Assembly: GCA_034435955.1 (NCBI GenBank)
Contig: DAOTWA010000053.1
Span: 1 to 64,000 of the forward strand
Direction: 5' to 3'
Length of the DNA stretch: 64,000 nucleotides
Source of the DNA: DAOTWA01 sp034435955
GTDB taxonomy: Bacteria; Chloroflexota; Anaerolineae; Anaerolineales; Anaerolineaceae
A program made the position numbers and the translations under genes. Numbering within the stretch: position 1 is the first letter of the stretch; each line of letters opens with the position of its first letter. The notes beneath the pieces were generated by a model. That model was not told the origin of the DNA. It did no database searches and saw only the letters and a list, made by a program, of their open reading frames with translations. This document shows positions 1-7,181 of this stretch, one piece after another.

Positions 1-128
1 CGGGCGATAACGTGGACATGGAAGTGGAGCTGATCGTGCCGGTGGCGCTGGAGCAGGGTTCCCGATTTGCCATTCGCGAGGGTGGTCTGACGGTTGGCGC
101 CGGTACGATCACCAAGATCTTGGACTAG
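1..128 (+). CDS. tuf: Elongation factor Tu, C-terminal end (partial)
   Basis: Only the last 42 codons are present, entering at the left edge and stopping at TAG 126-128. The peptide carries the typical end of EF-Tu domain 3, including GDNV, RFAIREGG and TVGAGTITKIL. EF-Tu is the GTPase that delivers aminoacyl-tRNA to the ribosome. The GTPase domain lies outside the window. Its position directly ahead of rpmG, tRNA-Trp, secE and nusG is the usual bacterial arrangement and supports the call. A functional copy is assumed because this end is intact. Confidence 0.93.
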   Translation, partial: GDNVDMEVELIVPVALEQGSRFAIREGGLTVGAGTITKILD

Positions 129-182
129 GAGCAAAGGAGCGGTTAGGGTCTGCAAAACGGGCTCTGCCGAGGCGAGAAATTT

Positions 183-353
183 ATGGCAACGAAGAAGAAA
201 GACATCCGGCCGGTGATTACCTTAGCTTGCACCGAGTGTAAGGAACGCAACTACACTACGGAGAAGAACCGCCGCAACGATCCCGGCCGCCTGGAACTGA
301 ACAAATACTGTCCTCGCTGTCGCAAGCACACCTTGCACCGCGAGACCAAGTAG
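183..353 (+). CDS. rpmG: Ribosomal protein bL33
   Basis: A 56-residue basic protein, the normal length for bL33 of the large ribosomal subunit. It has two CxxC pairs (CTEC near residue 16, CPRC near residue 43), so it is the zinc-binding form rather than the cysteine-free paralog. It also has the family motif YTTEKNRRN. The start ATG at 183 follows a purine-rich stretch. It sits between tuf and the tRNA-Trp gene and is probably cotranscribed with secE-nusG. Confidence 0.95.
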   Translation: MATKKKDIRPVITLACTECKERNYTTEKNRRNDPGRLELNKYCPRCRKHTLHRETK

Positions 354-393
354 TCTGGATTGGAGCGATGGGCCATGAACCCATCGCAATCAC

Positions 394-467
394 AGGCCAG
401 TAGCTCAATTTGGCAGAGCGCCTGTCTCCAAAACAGGAGGTTGTGGGTTCGATTCCTGCCTGGCCTG
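394..467 (+). tRNA. trnW: tRNA-Trp (anticodon CCA)
   Basis: The 7-bp acceptor stem AGGCCAG (394-400) pairs with CTGGCCT (460-466), with discriminator G at 467. The anticodon arm is CCTGT/ACAGG closing a 7-nt loop with CCA at 428-430. The T arm contains GGTTCGATTCC. The 3' CCA is not encoded. Placement between rpmG and secE is common in bacteria. Confidence 0.97.
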
Positions 468-481
468 CCTGAGGAACTGGC

Positions 482-507
482 GACGCCGTCCATCGAGGCG
501 GCGTTTT
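482..507 (+). terminator. Weak terminator-like hairpin before secE
   Basis: ACGCCG (483-488) pairs with CGGCGT (499-504), followed by only four T residues. It lies just after tRNA-Trp and may reduce readthrough or help release the tRNA 3' end. The short T-tract suggests partial termination at best. Confidence 0.4.
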
Positions 508-530
508 GACCGTAGGCGGAGGAGAGATCA

Positions 531-743
531 GTGGCTGAGCGAGCTGAAAAGCGTAGAGAACCGAATGCCATCCAGCGCTATTTCCGTGAAACGATCGGAG
601 AGCTGCGCAAGGTAACCTGGCCGACGCCGCAGGAGGCCTGGAACATGACCAAGGTCGTCCTGCTGGTGATGCTTGCCACCAGCCTGTTTTTGGGTTTGCT
701 GGATTACGCGTTCTCCTGGCTCGTCACCCATTTGTTGACCTGA
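531..743 (+). CDS. secE: Preprotein translocase subunit SecE
   Basis: A 70-residue protein of the short, single-membrane-span SecE type. It has an amphipathic N-terminal part with the family pattern ELRKVTWP (about residues 23-30), then one hydrophobic helix (about residues 41-65). SecE clamps SecY in the Sec translocon. The start is GTG 531 behind GGAGGAGAG. It is followed 31 bp later by nusG, the conserved secE-nusG pair. Confidence 0.95.
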   Translation: MAERAEKRREPNAIQRYFRETIGELRKVTWPTPQEAWNMTKVVLLVMLATSLFLGLLDYAFSWLVTHLLT

Positions 744-774
744 TCCACGCAAGTCTTCTTATCGGGATGGAAGG

Positions 775-1524
775 TTGGATACTTTGATGGAAATGAACGA
801 TATGGACGACATCTTCGAGCCGGAGGAACCCGAAGAGGAGAAAGACCTCGCTTCGGAAGCTCAGGGTTCGTCGTCATTCTTGCAACCGCCCACCTCACCG
901 GAGCCTGGTTTTCAGGCTGAGACGACCGACGAAGGGGCGGCCGCCGCTCAACCAGGCGAAGCCCCTGATTTTGAGGCGCTGCCCGAAGGCGCCGCAAGCG
1001 ATCAACGCGCCTGGTATGTGGTGCACTGCTATTCCGGATATGAAAATAAAGTGCGCCACAACCTGGAGCAGCGCATCGAGACCATGGGCATGAAAGACAA
1101 GATCTTTGACGTAGTGATCCCCACCCAGGAGGAGATCGAAGTCAAGGATGGAAAACGGCGCACGGTCGAACGGCACGTGTTCCCCGGCTATGTTCTGGTG
1201 AACATGATCCTCACCGAGGAATCCTGGTACGTGGTGCGCAATACGCCAGGGGTGACCGGTTTTGTGGGCATGGGCAACACGCCCACTCCCCTGCGCCCCG
1301 AGGAAGTAGCTCAGATTCTCAAGCGCATGGAGGCCGAAGCTCCGCATATCAAAGTCACCTTCAAGATCGGCGAGCGGGTGCGCATCGTGGATGGACCGTT
1401 CAACGATTTCCGCGGCACGGTGGCGGAGATCGATATGGAGCGTTCTAAAGTCCGTGTGATGGTGAATTTCTTCGGCCGTGAGACGCCGGTCGAGCTGGAT
1501 TTCTTGCAAGTGGAGAAAGCATAA
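775..1524 (+). CDS. nusG: Transcription termination/antitermination protein NusG
   Basis: A 249-residue protein. The NGN domain begins near residue 78 (AWYVVHCYSGYENKV) with the conserved HVFPGYVLV segment. A KOW domain occupies about residues 195-245 (VDGPFNDFRGTV). NusG binds RNA polymerase and the ribosome. About 75 residues precede the NGN domain and are rich in Glu, Asp, Ala and Pro, so the protein is longer than the usual ~180 residues. The start is ambiguous: TTG 775 or in-frame ATG 787, which is better spaced from GGAAGG (769-774). It is followed by the L11 operon. Confidence 0.94.
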   Translation: MDTLMEMNDMDDIFEPEEPEEEKDLASEAQGSSSFLQPPTSPEPGFQAETTDEGAAAAQPGEAPDFEALPEGAASDQRAWYVVHCYSGYENKVRHNLEQRIETMGMKDKIFDVVIPTQEEIEVKDGKRRTVERHVFPGYVLVNMILTEESWYVVRNTPGVTGFVGMGNTPTPLRPEEVAQILKRMEAEAPHIKVTFKIGERVRIVDGPFNDFRGTVAEIDMERSKVRVMVNFFGRETPVELDFLQVEKA

Positions 1525-1525
1525 T

Positions 1526-1548
1526 CCGGGCATCCCTGGGATGCCCGG
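1526..1548 (+). repeat. Perfect GC-rich hairpin between nusG and rplK
   Basis: CCGGGCATCCC (1526-1536) and GGGATGCCCGG (1538-1548) are exact reverse complements separated by one base. The innermost pairs would open to form a loop. It has no T-tract, so it is not a classical terminator. It abuts the L1-binding-site mimic and may act as an mRNA processing or folding element. Confidence 0.7.
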
Positions 1549-1583
1549 GTGGGAGGGCGCTGGCGAGCTCCCGTTAATACCAC
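1549..1583 (+). promoter_or_regulatory. Ribosomal protein L1 binding site mimic upstream of rplK
   Basis: The segment GTGGGAGGG... ending in CTCCCGTTAATACCAC resembles the 23S rRNA helix 76-77 region bound by L1 (GGUGGGAGG ... AUACCACC). GTGG (1549-1552) pairs with CCAC (1580-1583), and GGGAG pairs with CTCCC. L1 is known to repress its own L11-L1 mRNA through such a mimic. The site lies 16 nt before the rplK start, across the ribosome loading region. Confidence 0.75.
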
Positions 1584-1598
1584 AAAGGAGAGTCAATC

Positions 1599-2024
1599 GT
1601 GGCAAAGAAACTCAAGACAGTCGTTCGTTTGCAGATCATGGCTGGCAAAGCCAACCCTGCGCCGCCGATCGGCCCGGCCTTGGCCGGCCACGGCATCAAC
1701 ATCATGGCCTTTTGCAAGGAGTACAACGCCCGCACGCAGAATCGCGTCGGTGAGATCATCCCGGCTGAAATCAGCGTGTATACGGATGGGTCGTTCACCT
1801 TCGTTCTGAAATCGCCGCCGGCCCCAGTTTTGCTGCGCAAAGCCGCCGGGATCGAGAAGGGTTCTGCCCAGCCGAATCGCGAGAAGGTGGGCAAGGTCAC
1901 CCGCGCCCAGATTCGCGAGATCGCCGAGATCAAAATGAAGGACATGAACGCCAACGATCTGGAAGCGGCCATGCGCCAGATCGAGGGCACCGCCCGCAAC
2001 ATGGGCATCACGGTGGTAGACTGA
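1599..2024 (+). CDS. rplK: Ribosomal protein uL11
   Basis: A 141-residue protein of normal family length. The N-terminal domain has the proline-rich KANPAPPIGPALA segment (about residues 17-29). The C-terminal RNA-binding domain binds the GTPase-associated centre of 23S rRNA. The start is GTG 1599, with AAAGGAG at 1584-1590. It is the first gene of the L11-L1 operon and lies directly downstream of an L1 regulatory site. Confidence 0.96.
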   Translation: MAKKLKTVVRLQIMAGKANPAPPIGPALAGHGINIMAFCKEYNARTQNRVGEIIPAEISVYTDGSFTFVLKSPPAPVLLRKAAGIEKGSAQPNREKVGKVTRAQIREIAEIKMKDMNANDLEAAMRQIEGTARNMGITVVD

Positions 2025-2030
2025 CATCCG

Positions 2031-2063
2031 GTGGGAGGGCCGGCGACGGCCCGCTGGCACCAC
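2031..2063 (+). promoter_or_regulatory. Second L1 binding site mimic, upstream of rplA
   Basis: GTGGGAGGGCC (2031-2041) with GGCCC and a closing CCAC (2060-2063) repeats the architecture seen at 1549-1583. It ends 12 nt before the rplA start. The two sites share GTGGGAGGG, a GC-rich apical stem and a 3' ACCAC. This suggests separate autogenous control of rplK and rplA translation by free L1. Confidence 0.65.
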
Positions 2064-2075
2064 GAAGGAGAAACC

Positions 2076-2795
2076 ATGGCAAAACACGGAAAGAAATACC
2101 TGGCGGCTGCAGCCAAGGTGGAAAATAACCGGTATTACGAGCCGCGCCAGGCGCTGGCTCTGGTAAAGGAAACAGCGACCACGAATTTCGACAGCACCGT
2201 CGAGGTGCACATGCGTATGGGCCTCGACCCGCGCCAGGCCGATCAGCAGGTGCGTGATGTGGTCGTACTGCCGCACGGCCTCGGCAAGACGGTGCGGGTG
2301 CTGGTCTTTGCCCAGGGCGAAGGAGCTGCGATCGCCCAGCAGGCTGGGGCGGACTTCATCGCCGATTCGGATGAGATGATCAACAAGATACAGGCTGGCT
2401 GGACCGATTTCGATGTGGCCATCGCCACCCCGGACATGATGGGCAAGGTCGGACGACTGGGCCGCGTTTTAGGCCCGCGCGGACTGATGCCCAATCCCAA
2501 GGCGGGCACTGTCGTCCCGGCGGAGGATCTGCCGCGGGTGATCCGCGAAGCCAAGGCTGGCCGGGTGGAATTCCGCCTGGATAAGACCGCCAACCTGCAC
2601 GTACCGATCGGCAAGGTCTCGTTCGATGTGGACAAGCTGTATCAGAATATGGCCGCGTTGATGGATGCGGTCAAGAAAGCCCGGCCGGCAGCCGCGAAAG
2701 GCACTTACCTCAGGCGCGTCACCGTGACCTCGACCATGGGGCCGGGGATCAAGGTGGATCCCAATCTGGCTCAGAGCATGACGGTGACCGACTGA
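2076..2795 (+). CDS. rplA: Ribosomal protein uL1
   Basis: A 239-residue protein matching full-length L1, with the hallmark GRVLGPRGLMPNPKAGTV near residues 128-145. L1 forms the mobile L1 stalk at the ribosomal E site and doubles as a translational repressor of its own operon. ATG 2076 was chosen because GAAGGAG lies at 2064-2070 and the product matches the family N-terminus (MAKHGKKY). An in-frame start at 2031 would lie inside the regulatory site and is unlikely. Confidence 0.96.
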   Translation: MAKHGKKYLAAAAKVENNRYYEPRQALALVKETATTNFDSTVEVHMRMGLDPRQADQQVRDVVVLPHGLGKTVRVLVFAQGEGAAIAQQAGADFIADSDEMINKIQAGWTDFDVAIATPDMMGKVGRLGRVLGPRGLMPNPKAGTVVPAEDLPRVIREAKAGRVEFRLDKTANLHVPIGKVSFDVDKLYQNMAALMDAVKKARPAAAKGTYLRRVTVTSTMGPGIKVDPNLAQSMTVTD

Positions 2796-2849
2796 CATCA
2801 GATTGGGCGATGGGTTTCAATTGATGAAGTTGTCAATGAAACCGATCGG

Positions 2850-3028
2850 TAAAATTTAACAAACGAACGCCGGCCGTGTGTCGGCGCCATTCACCGTAGA
2901 CCGCCGGAGCCGCTCGCGTGGCTTAATCTCCTGCCGAGGTGAAGACCAGATGGCCCATTGGGCCCGCCCGTATTTGTGCGGGAAAAGAGTCTTTGCCTGG
3001 CAGGTTGCCGGGCAAGGACTTTTATTTT
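2850..3028 (+). ncRNA. L10 leader (rplJ-rplL 5' untranslated regulatory RNA)
   Basis: The 258-bp gap between rplA and rplJ contains the signature of L10 leader RNAs, CCTGCCGAGGTG (about 2931-2942), inside a region with several GC-rich pairings. It ends in an intrinsic terminator at 2988-3028. In other bacteria the L10(L12)4 complex binds this leader and represses the rplJL mRNA. The 5' boundary given here is approximate. The terminator at its end suggests attenuation in addition to translational control. Confidence 0.75.
2988..3028 (+). terminator. Attenuator terminator of the rplJ leader
   Basis: AGTCTTTGCC (2988-2997) pairs with GGCAAGGACT (3011-3020) with one G-U pair, and the inner part extends through CTGGCA/TGCCGG. 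The T-rich tail at 3020-3028 is interrupted once by A. It lies 25 nt ahead of the rplJ start, so it must be read through for rplJL expression. Confidence 0.8.
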
Positions 3029-3053
3029 AACAGCGAAAGGAGGTGAGAAACCG

Positions 3054-3590
3054 TTGGCCTTTACCAGAAAGCAGAAAGAAGAAATGGTCTCCCGCTATGA
3101 GGACTGGTTGAAACGCAGCCAGGCGGTATTCCTGCTGGAATACCAGGGGATGACGATGAAAGACATGGACGAGCTGCGCCGTAAGGTGCGCGAAAGCGGC
3201 GGGGAGTTCCACATCGTGAAGAACACCTTGCTGGGCCTGGCCATGGATAAGGTCGGTCTGCCGCGCCAGCCAGCTTTTCTGGAGAGCAGCACCGTGGCAG
3301 GCTTTGCCTTCCAGGACGCCCCTGCCTTGGCGAAAGCGTTGAGCGACGCCGCGAAAAACTCGGAGATCCTCAAAATCAAAGGCGGCTATCTGGAGAAGCA
3401 GGCTATCTCAGTCGAAGAGGTCAAGGCACTGGCTGAGCTGCCGCCGCTGCCGGTCATGCGCGCCCGCCTGCTGGGTCTGCTCCTGACCCCCGCCAGCCAG
3501 CTTGCCCGCACCCTGGCCGAACCGGCTCGTGCAGTGGCTGGAGTGCTCAAGGCGTACTCCGAAAAGGCTCCCGCGCCGGCGGCTGGTTGA
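3054..3590 (+). CDS. rplJ: Ribosomal protein uL10
   Basis: With the start at TTG 3054, behind an excellent AAAGGAGGTG (3036-3045), the product is 178 residues, the normal L10 length. Features include the N-terminal KQKEEMV helix, FHIVKNTLLGLA (about residues 49-60) and the C-terminal Ala/Pro-rich helix that anchors L7/L12 dimers. Longer in-frame reading from 2958 would run through the attenuator and is rejected. It is cotranscribed with rplL. Confidence 0.94.
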   Translation: MAFTRKQKEEMVSRYEDWLKRSQAVFLLEYQGMTMKDMDELRRKVRESGGEFHIVKNTLLGLAMDKVGLPRQPAFLESSTVAGFAFQDAPALAKALSDAAKNSEILKIKGGYLEKQAISVEEVKALAELPPLPVMRARLLGLLLTPASQLARTLAEPARAVAGVLKAYSEKAPAPAAG

Positions 3591-3662
3591 TCGGGCGATT
3601 TCGCCCGCCGGGTGACGAAGGGTATTCTATAGATTGCTAAATTTTAGTAAGGAGAAATCAAA

Positions 3663-4046
3663 ATGGCTGATTTGGATAAAATCGTGGAACAGCTCAGCGG
3701 CCTGAGCGTGCTGGAAGCCGCCGAACTGGTGAAGAAGCTGGAAGAGAAGTGGGGCGTATCGGCCGCCGCGCCGGTGGCCGCGATGGCCGCTGCGCCGCTC
3801 GCCAGCGCCGCCCCGGCCGAAGCGGTCGAGGAGAAGACTGAGTTCGACGTGGTGTTGAAGGACGTGGGCCCCAAGAAGATCGAGGTCATCAAAGTCATCC
3901 GCCAGCTCACCAACCTGGGCCTGGTGGAAGCCAAGACCATGGCCGAGACAGCCGGCGCCAAGGTGCTTCAGGCGGTCGGGAAAGAGGCCGCCATGGATGC
4001 CAAGGCCAAGCTCGAGGCGGCTGGCGCCAGCGTCGAGGTGGTCTGA
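3663..4046 (+). CDS. rplL: Ribosomal protein bL12 (L7/L12)
   Basis: A 127-residue acidic protein. The N-terminal dimerisation helix (LDKIVEQLSGLSVLEAAEL) is followed by an Ala/Pro hinge (about residues 36-58) and the C-terminal domain with KTEFDVVLKDVGPKKIEVIK. L7/L12 recruits translational GTPases. ATG 3663 follows AAGGAG at 3650-3655. A strong terminator follows 20 bp after the stop codon. Confidence 0.97.
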   Translation: MADLDKIVEQLSGLSVLEAAELVKKLEEKWGVSAAAPVAAMAAAPLASAAPAEAVEEKTEFDVVLKDVGPKKIEVIKVIRQLTNLGLVEAKTMAETAGAKVLQAVGKEAAMDAKAKLEAAGASVEVV

Positions 4047-4065
4047 TCCCTGCGCAATGAGACGC

Positions 4066-4099
4066 AAAAAGAGGGCCGGGTGCTCCCAGGCCCTCTTTT
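4066..4099 (+). terminator. Intrinsic terminator after rplL
   Basis: AAAAAGAGGGCC (4066-4077) pairs with GGCCCTCTTTT (4089-4099). The A-rich and T-rich flanks make it bidirectional, so it can also terminate the convergent DinB-like gene at 4120-4842. Confidence 0.9.
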
Positions 4100-4119
4100 G
4101 GACGATTGCTGCCGTTCGG

Positions 4120-4842
4120 TCACCGCGCGAGGTTCACTTCCACACGCCTGGAGATTTCGAGCAAATGCTCCCAACCGTGCTCCAGCATGCGCCGCAGCAT
4201 CCGGCGCGCTGTCCAGGTCTTTTGCCCGCGCTGAATGCGCTGGTTGAGCTCGGCTGCCGTCATCGCCTCCAGCCGGTTCAGGCTGATTTGCCACACTCGG
4301 GTGAGGGCAGCGGGCTGCACCTCGGGGAATAATTCGACCGCGCGGACGGCGTCGCGCAGACCATCCACCGATCCCAAAGCGGCGTTCAAATAACCGGCGT
4401 GCGAGGCGGCCACGTGCTCCAGGATACGGCTGATCGGCCGACCGCCGCTCGCGGGCCTGGCCAGCAACTGCTCCGGCGTGAGGCCGCGGGTCAGCCTGAG
4501 CAGATCGTCGTGCAGCCAGGCCAGGCGGTGAAGAAACACCCCCAGTTCATCGCGGCTGAGGGGCTGAAAGTCGGGGGCAAAACCCGGGTACGGATCGCCG
4601 TTGCCCAGCCAAGGACCCTCCATGACGTGTTCCGCGACGCGGGTGGTGATCTCTTTCTCCAGGTCGACCGTTTCCCCATGGCGGTTCAAGAAGCGCAGAT
4701 AGGTGCGGATGGCTTCGGGAGCGGCGGCGATTGCGTCGGATGTGGTCGCACCCTGGGCGATGCATCCCAGCAGGTCCAGGACATGGGCCATGGTCTTTTG
4801 CTTGCGAGGCCCGGATTCGAGATATAGCGCGTATTCCGCCAT
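4120..4842 (-). CDS. HicB-like / DinB-like two-domain protein
   Basis: A 240-residue protein. The first ~70 residues (MAEYALYLESG ... LLGCIAQGATTSDAI) follow the fold pattern of HicB-type antitoxins. The rest resembles the DinB/YfiT four-helix metal-binding family, with candidate metal histidines in LAWLHDD, EHVAASH and LEHGWEH. No HicA toxin gene is adjacent, so it is probably not a toxin-antitoxin partner. DinB-like proteins are often thiol-dependent transferases or hydrolases, and the substrate here is unknown. ATG 4842 was preferred to an upstream TTG at 4866, although no clear Shine-Dalgarno is seen. It is convergent with rplL. Confidence 0.6.
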   Translation of the reverse strand: MAEYALYLESGPRKQKTMAHVLDLLGCIAQGATTSDAIAAAPEAIRTYLRFLNRHGETVDLEKEITTRVAEHVMEGPWLGNGDPYPGFAPDFQPLSRDELGVFLHRLAWLHDDLLRLTRGLTPEQLLARPASGGRPISRILEHVAASHAGYLNAALGSVDGLRDAVRAVELFPEVQPAALTRVWQISLNRLEAMTAAELNQRIQRGQKTWTARRMLRRMLEHGWEHLLEISRRVEVNLAR

Positions 4843-4970
4843 GACATGAATCTCGGTTAACCACAATGGCGGCGCCCTGCGCTTAGCATCCCGTCAGACG
4901 CCGCGGGAGTATGGTTCGATCTCGAGCCACTTCCACTCGATGGAAGCCGGCCGATGACGGGTTCCCCGCC

Positions 4971-5687
4971 TCAGGCGGCGACTTCAGCCACCTTGCGGAT
5001 GACCATCACCACCTTGCCCTGCACGCGCACCACGCTCGGATCGTCGATGTAGATCGGCTTCATGGTGGGGTTGGCGGGCTGCAGGCGCACGCGGTTGCCC
5101 TCCAGGTAGAAGTACTTCAAGGTGGTCTCATCGCGGTCGTCCAGCCATACAGCCACCATGTCGCCGTTGTTGGCCTGATTGACCGGCTTCATGATCACGA
5201 TATCGCCGTCGTTGACCATGGCGTCGATCATGGACTCGCCCTGCACCTCGAGGGCGTAGAGGTCGTCGCCCTTTTCGCGGGCGGGCAGCAGGCTGCGGGC
5301 GACGTGGATGCTAGTTTCCGCGTCGAAGTAGTTGAAGTCGGAGGGCGGGACCGGCACCGGAGAGCCGGCCACGATGCGCCCGATGACCGGGATGCGCAGC
5401 ATGTCGTTGATCGCTTCTACCGCCTGGCTGAAGCGCGCGGCGACCTGCTTGCGCCACGGAACGGGCCTCAACAGGCGGATGCCGCGTGAGATGTGGCTCT
5501 CGCGGGCGATCCAGCCATTCTTCTCGAGCTGGTCGAGGTAGTAGTTGACCACCGAGGTCGAGGTGATTCCGGTTTTCTCGCCGATCTCCCGAATGGAGGG
5601 TGGGTAGCCGAATTGGGCCTGGTAGTCTTCCAGGAATTCAAGGATTTTCTTGTGGCGCTCACTTAAACCGCCGGCTCGTCTTGGCAT
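4971..5687 (-). CDS. lexA: LexA repressor (SOS response)
   Basis: A 238-residue protein. The N-terminal winged helix (about residues 8-72) contains FGYPPSIREIGEKTGITS. The self-cleavage site is Ala107-Gly108, the catalytic serine is Ser152 in GESMIDAMV, and the general base is Lys191 in TTLKYFY. It represses DNA-damage genes until RecA filaments trigger autoproteolysis. The start ATG 5687 has GGAG eight bases upstream. Its own promoter contains a palindromic LexA box, showing autoregulation. Confidence 0.95.
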   Translation of the reverse strand: MPRRAGGLSERHKKILEFLEDYQAQFGYPPSIREIGEKTGITSTSVVNYYLDQLEKNGWIARESHISRGIRLLRPVPWRKQVAARFSQAVEAINDMLRIPVIGRIVAGSPVPVPPSDFNYFDAETSIHVARSLLPAREKGDDLYALEVQGESMIDAMVNDGDIVIMKPVNQANNGDMVAVWLDDRDETTLKYFYLEGNRVRLQPANPTMKPIYIDDPSVVRVQGKVVMVIRKVAEVAA

Positions 5688-5726
5688 AGGTTTACTCCAT
5701 GGTTACCGCTCATTTGTGCTAACATA

Positions 5727-5755
5727 TTTATACACGAACATTCGTTCTGTGTCAA
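5727..5755 (-). promoter_or_regulatory. lexA promoter with SOS box in the spacer
   Basis: On the minus strand the -35 is TTGACA (5755-5750) and the -10 is TATAAA (5732-5727), with exactly 17 bp between. The palindrome CGAACATTCGTTCT (written on the plus strand, 5735-5748) fills the spacer and matches the Gram-positive-type LexA operator CGAAC-N4-GTTCG. Bound LexA would block RNA polymerase. Confidence 0.92.
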
Positions 5756-5862
5756 GCCCGAATATAATCATGATATGAATGTAAAGGCAATAATGTGACT
5801 AAATATAGAAATATCCCCCAAAAATGACGCCGGCCTATGCCCTCCCAGTGTGCACACCTTTA

Positions 5863-5871
5863 TGAGATAAT
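5863..5871 (+). promoter_or_regulatory. Possible extended -10 promoter for wecC
   Basis: TGAGATAAT (TG-N-GATAAT) lies 35 bp before the wecC start, with no convincing -35 hexamer. AT-rich DNA occupies 5760-5820. It is a plausible start for the polysaccharide operon, but the evidence is weak. Confidence 0.3.
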
Positions 5872-5905
5872 AGGCTTTGCCAGAAAATCAGCATAAGGAG
5901 AATGT

Positions 5906-7180
5906 GTGGAATTCCACAAGATCTGCGTCTTGGGCCTGGGATACATTGGATTGCCCACCGCCAGCACCTTCGCCACTCACGGCCTGGACGTGGTGGGTGT
6001 GGATGTCAATGCCGAGGTGGTCGCCAAGCTGAAAAACGGCGATCTGCACATCTATGAGCCCGGCCTGCGCACGCTGGTCCAGGCTGCTTTGCGCTCGGGT
6101 AAGCTGACCATCCAATCGCAGCCACAACCGGCGGACGCCTTCGTCATCGCCGTGCCCACGCCGTTTTACGAGGATAAACGCGCCGATCTGCGCGCGGTGA
6201 TCTCGGCAGCCGAGGCGATCGTCCCGCACCTCCGCCGCGGGAATCTGGTCGTGCTGGAATCCACCTCCCCGCCGTTGACGACCAGCGGCATGGTGCGGCC
6301 AATCCTGGAAAAGTCCGGCCTCACAGCCGGGCAGGATTTCTATCTGGCGTATTCCCCGGAGCGGGTGCTGCCGGGACAGATTCTGCGCGAGTTGATCGAC
6401 AATGCGCGCGTGATCGGCGGCGTAGACCGGGCTTCGGCCGAGGCCGGACGCGATTTGTACGCTACCTTCGTCCGCGGCGACATCTACCTGACCGACGCGA
6501 CGACCGCCGAGATGGTCAAGCTGATGGAAAACACTTACCGCGACGTCAACATCGCCATCGCCAACGAATTCTCGCGCCTGGCAGACCGTTTCGGCGTGGA
6601 CGTTTGGGAGGCGATCGAGCTGGCCAATCGCCACCCGCGCGTGCGCATCCTTCGGCCTGGGCCGGGGGTTGGCGGACACTGCATCAGCGTCGACCCCTGG
6701 TTCCTGGTGGAAGCGGCGCCCGATCTGGCGCGCCTGATCCGCGCCGCGCGCCAGGTCAACGACGCCCAGCCGGAGTTCGTGGTCGATCTGGTGCGGCGGG
6801 CTGCCGGCGACCTGCGCGGGAAGCGCATCGCCGCGCTTGGCCTGGCCTATAAGCCCGATGTGGACGATTTGCGCGAGAGTCCCGCCATCGCGGTGGCGCG
6901 GCGGCTGGTGGATGCAGGCGCGCAGGTGCTGGCGTACGAGCCCAACCGGCCTGAAGTGCGCATCCCCCCGCTGGACCTGGCGCCCAGCCTGGAGCAGGCC
7001 ATCGCTCAGGCAGACCTGCTTCTTTTGCTGGTCGCGCATACGCCGTTCAAGGCGCTCGATCCCCGCCAGGTCGCCTCCATGACCTCCGCGCGCACCGCGG
7101 TGGACGCGGTCAACGTCTGGCCGCCGGCGGATTGGGAGGCAGCCGGATTCCGCCTGCACCGTCTGGGGGTGGGAGGTTGA
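5906..7180 (+). CDS. wecC: UDP-N-acetyl-D-mannosamine dehydrogenase
   Basis: A 424-residue nucleotide-sugar dehydrogenase that oxidises UDP-ManNAc to UDP-ManNAc uronic acid. The N-terminal Rossmann motif is GLGYIGLPTAS (about residues 10-20). The catalytic cysteine C259 lies in PGPGVGGHCISVDPW, the form typical of WecC rather than UDP-glucose dehydrogenase. A C-terminal UDP-binding domain follows. Start GTG 5906 has AAGGAG at 5895-5900. The next gene, wecB, begins 2 bp after the stop, so the pair would make and oxidise UDP-ManNAc for a surface glycan. Confidence 0.88.
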   Translation: MEFHKICVLGLGYIGLPTASTFATHGLDVVGVDVNAEVVAKLKNGDLHIYEPGLRTLVQAALRSGKLTIQSQPQPADAFVIAVPTPFYEDKRADLRAVISAAEAIVPHLRRGNLVVLESTSPPLTTSGMVRPILEKSGLTAGQDFYLAYSPERVLPGQILRELIDNARVIGGVDRASAEAGRDLYATFVRGDIYLTDATTAEMVKLMENTYRDVNIAIANEFSRLADRFGVDVWEAIELANRHPRVRILRPGPGVGGHCISVDPWFLVEAAPDLARLIRAARQVNDAQPEFVVDLVRRAAGDLRGKRIAALGLAYKPDVDDLRESPAIAVARRLVDAGAQVLAYEPNRPEVRIPPLDLAPSLEQAIAQADLLLLLVAHTPFKALDPRQVASMTSARTAVDAVNVWPPADWEAAGFRLHRLGVGG

Positions 7181-7181
7181 C

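Noticed and set aside
2834..2860. Promoter TTGTCA...TAAAAT ahead of the L10 leader
   Set aside because: The spacer is only 14 bp and no better pairing was found, so it was not listed as a feature.
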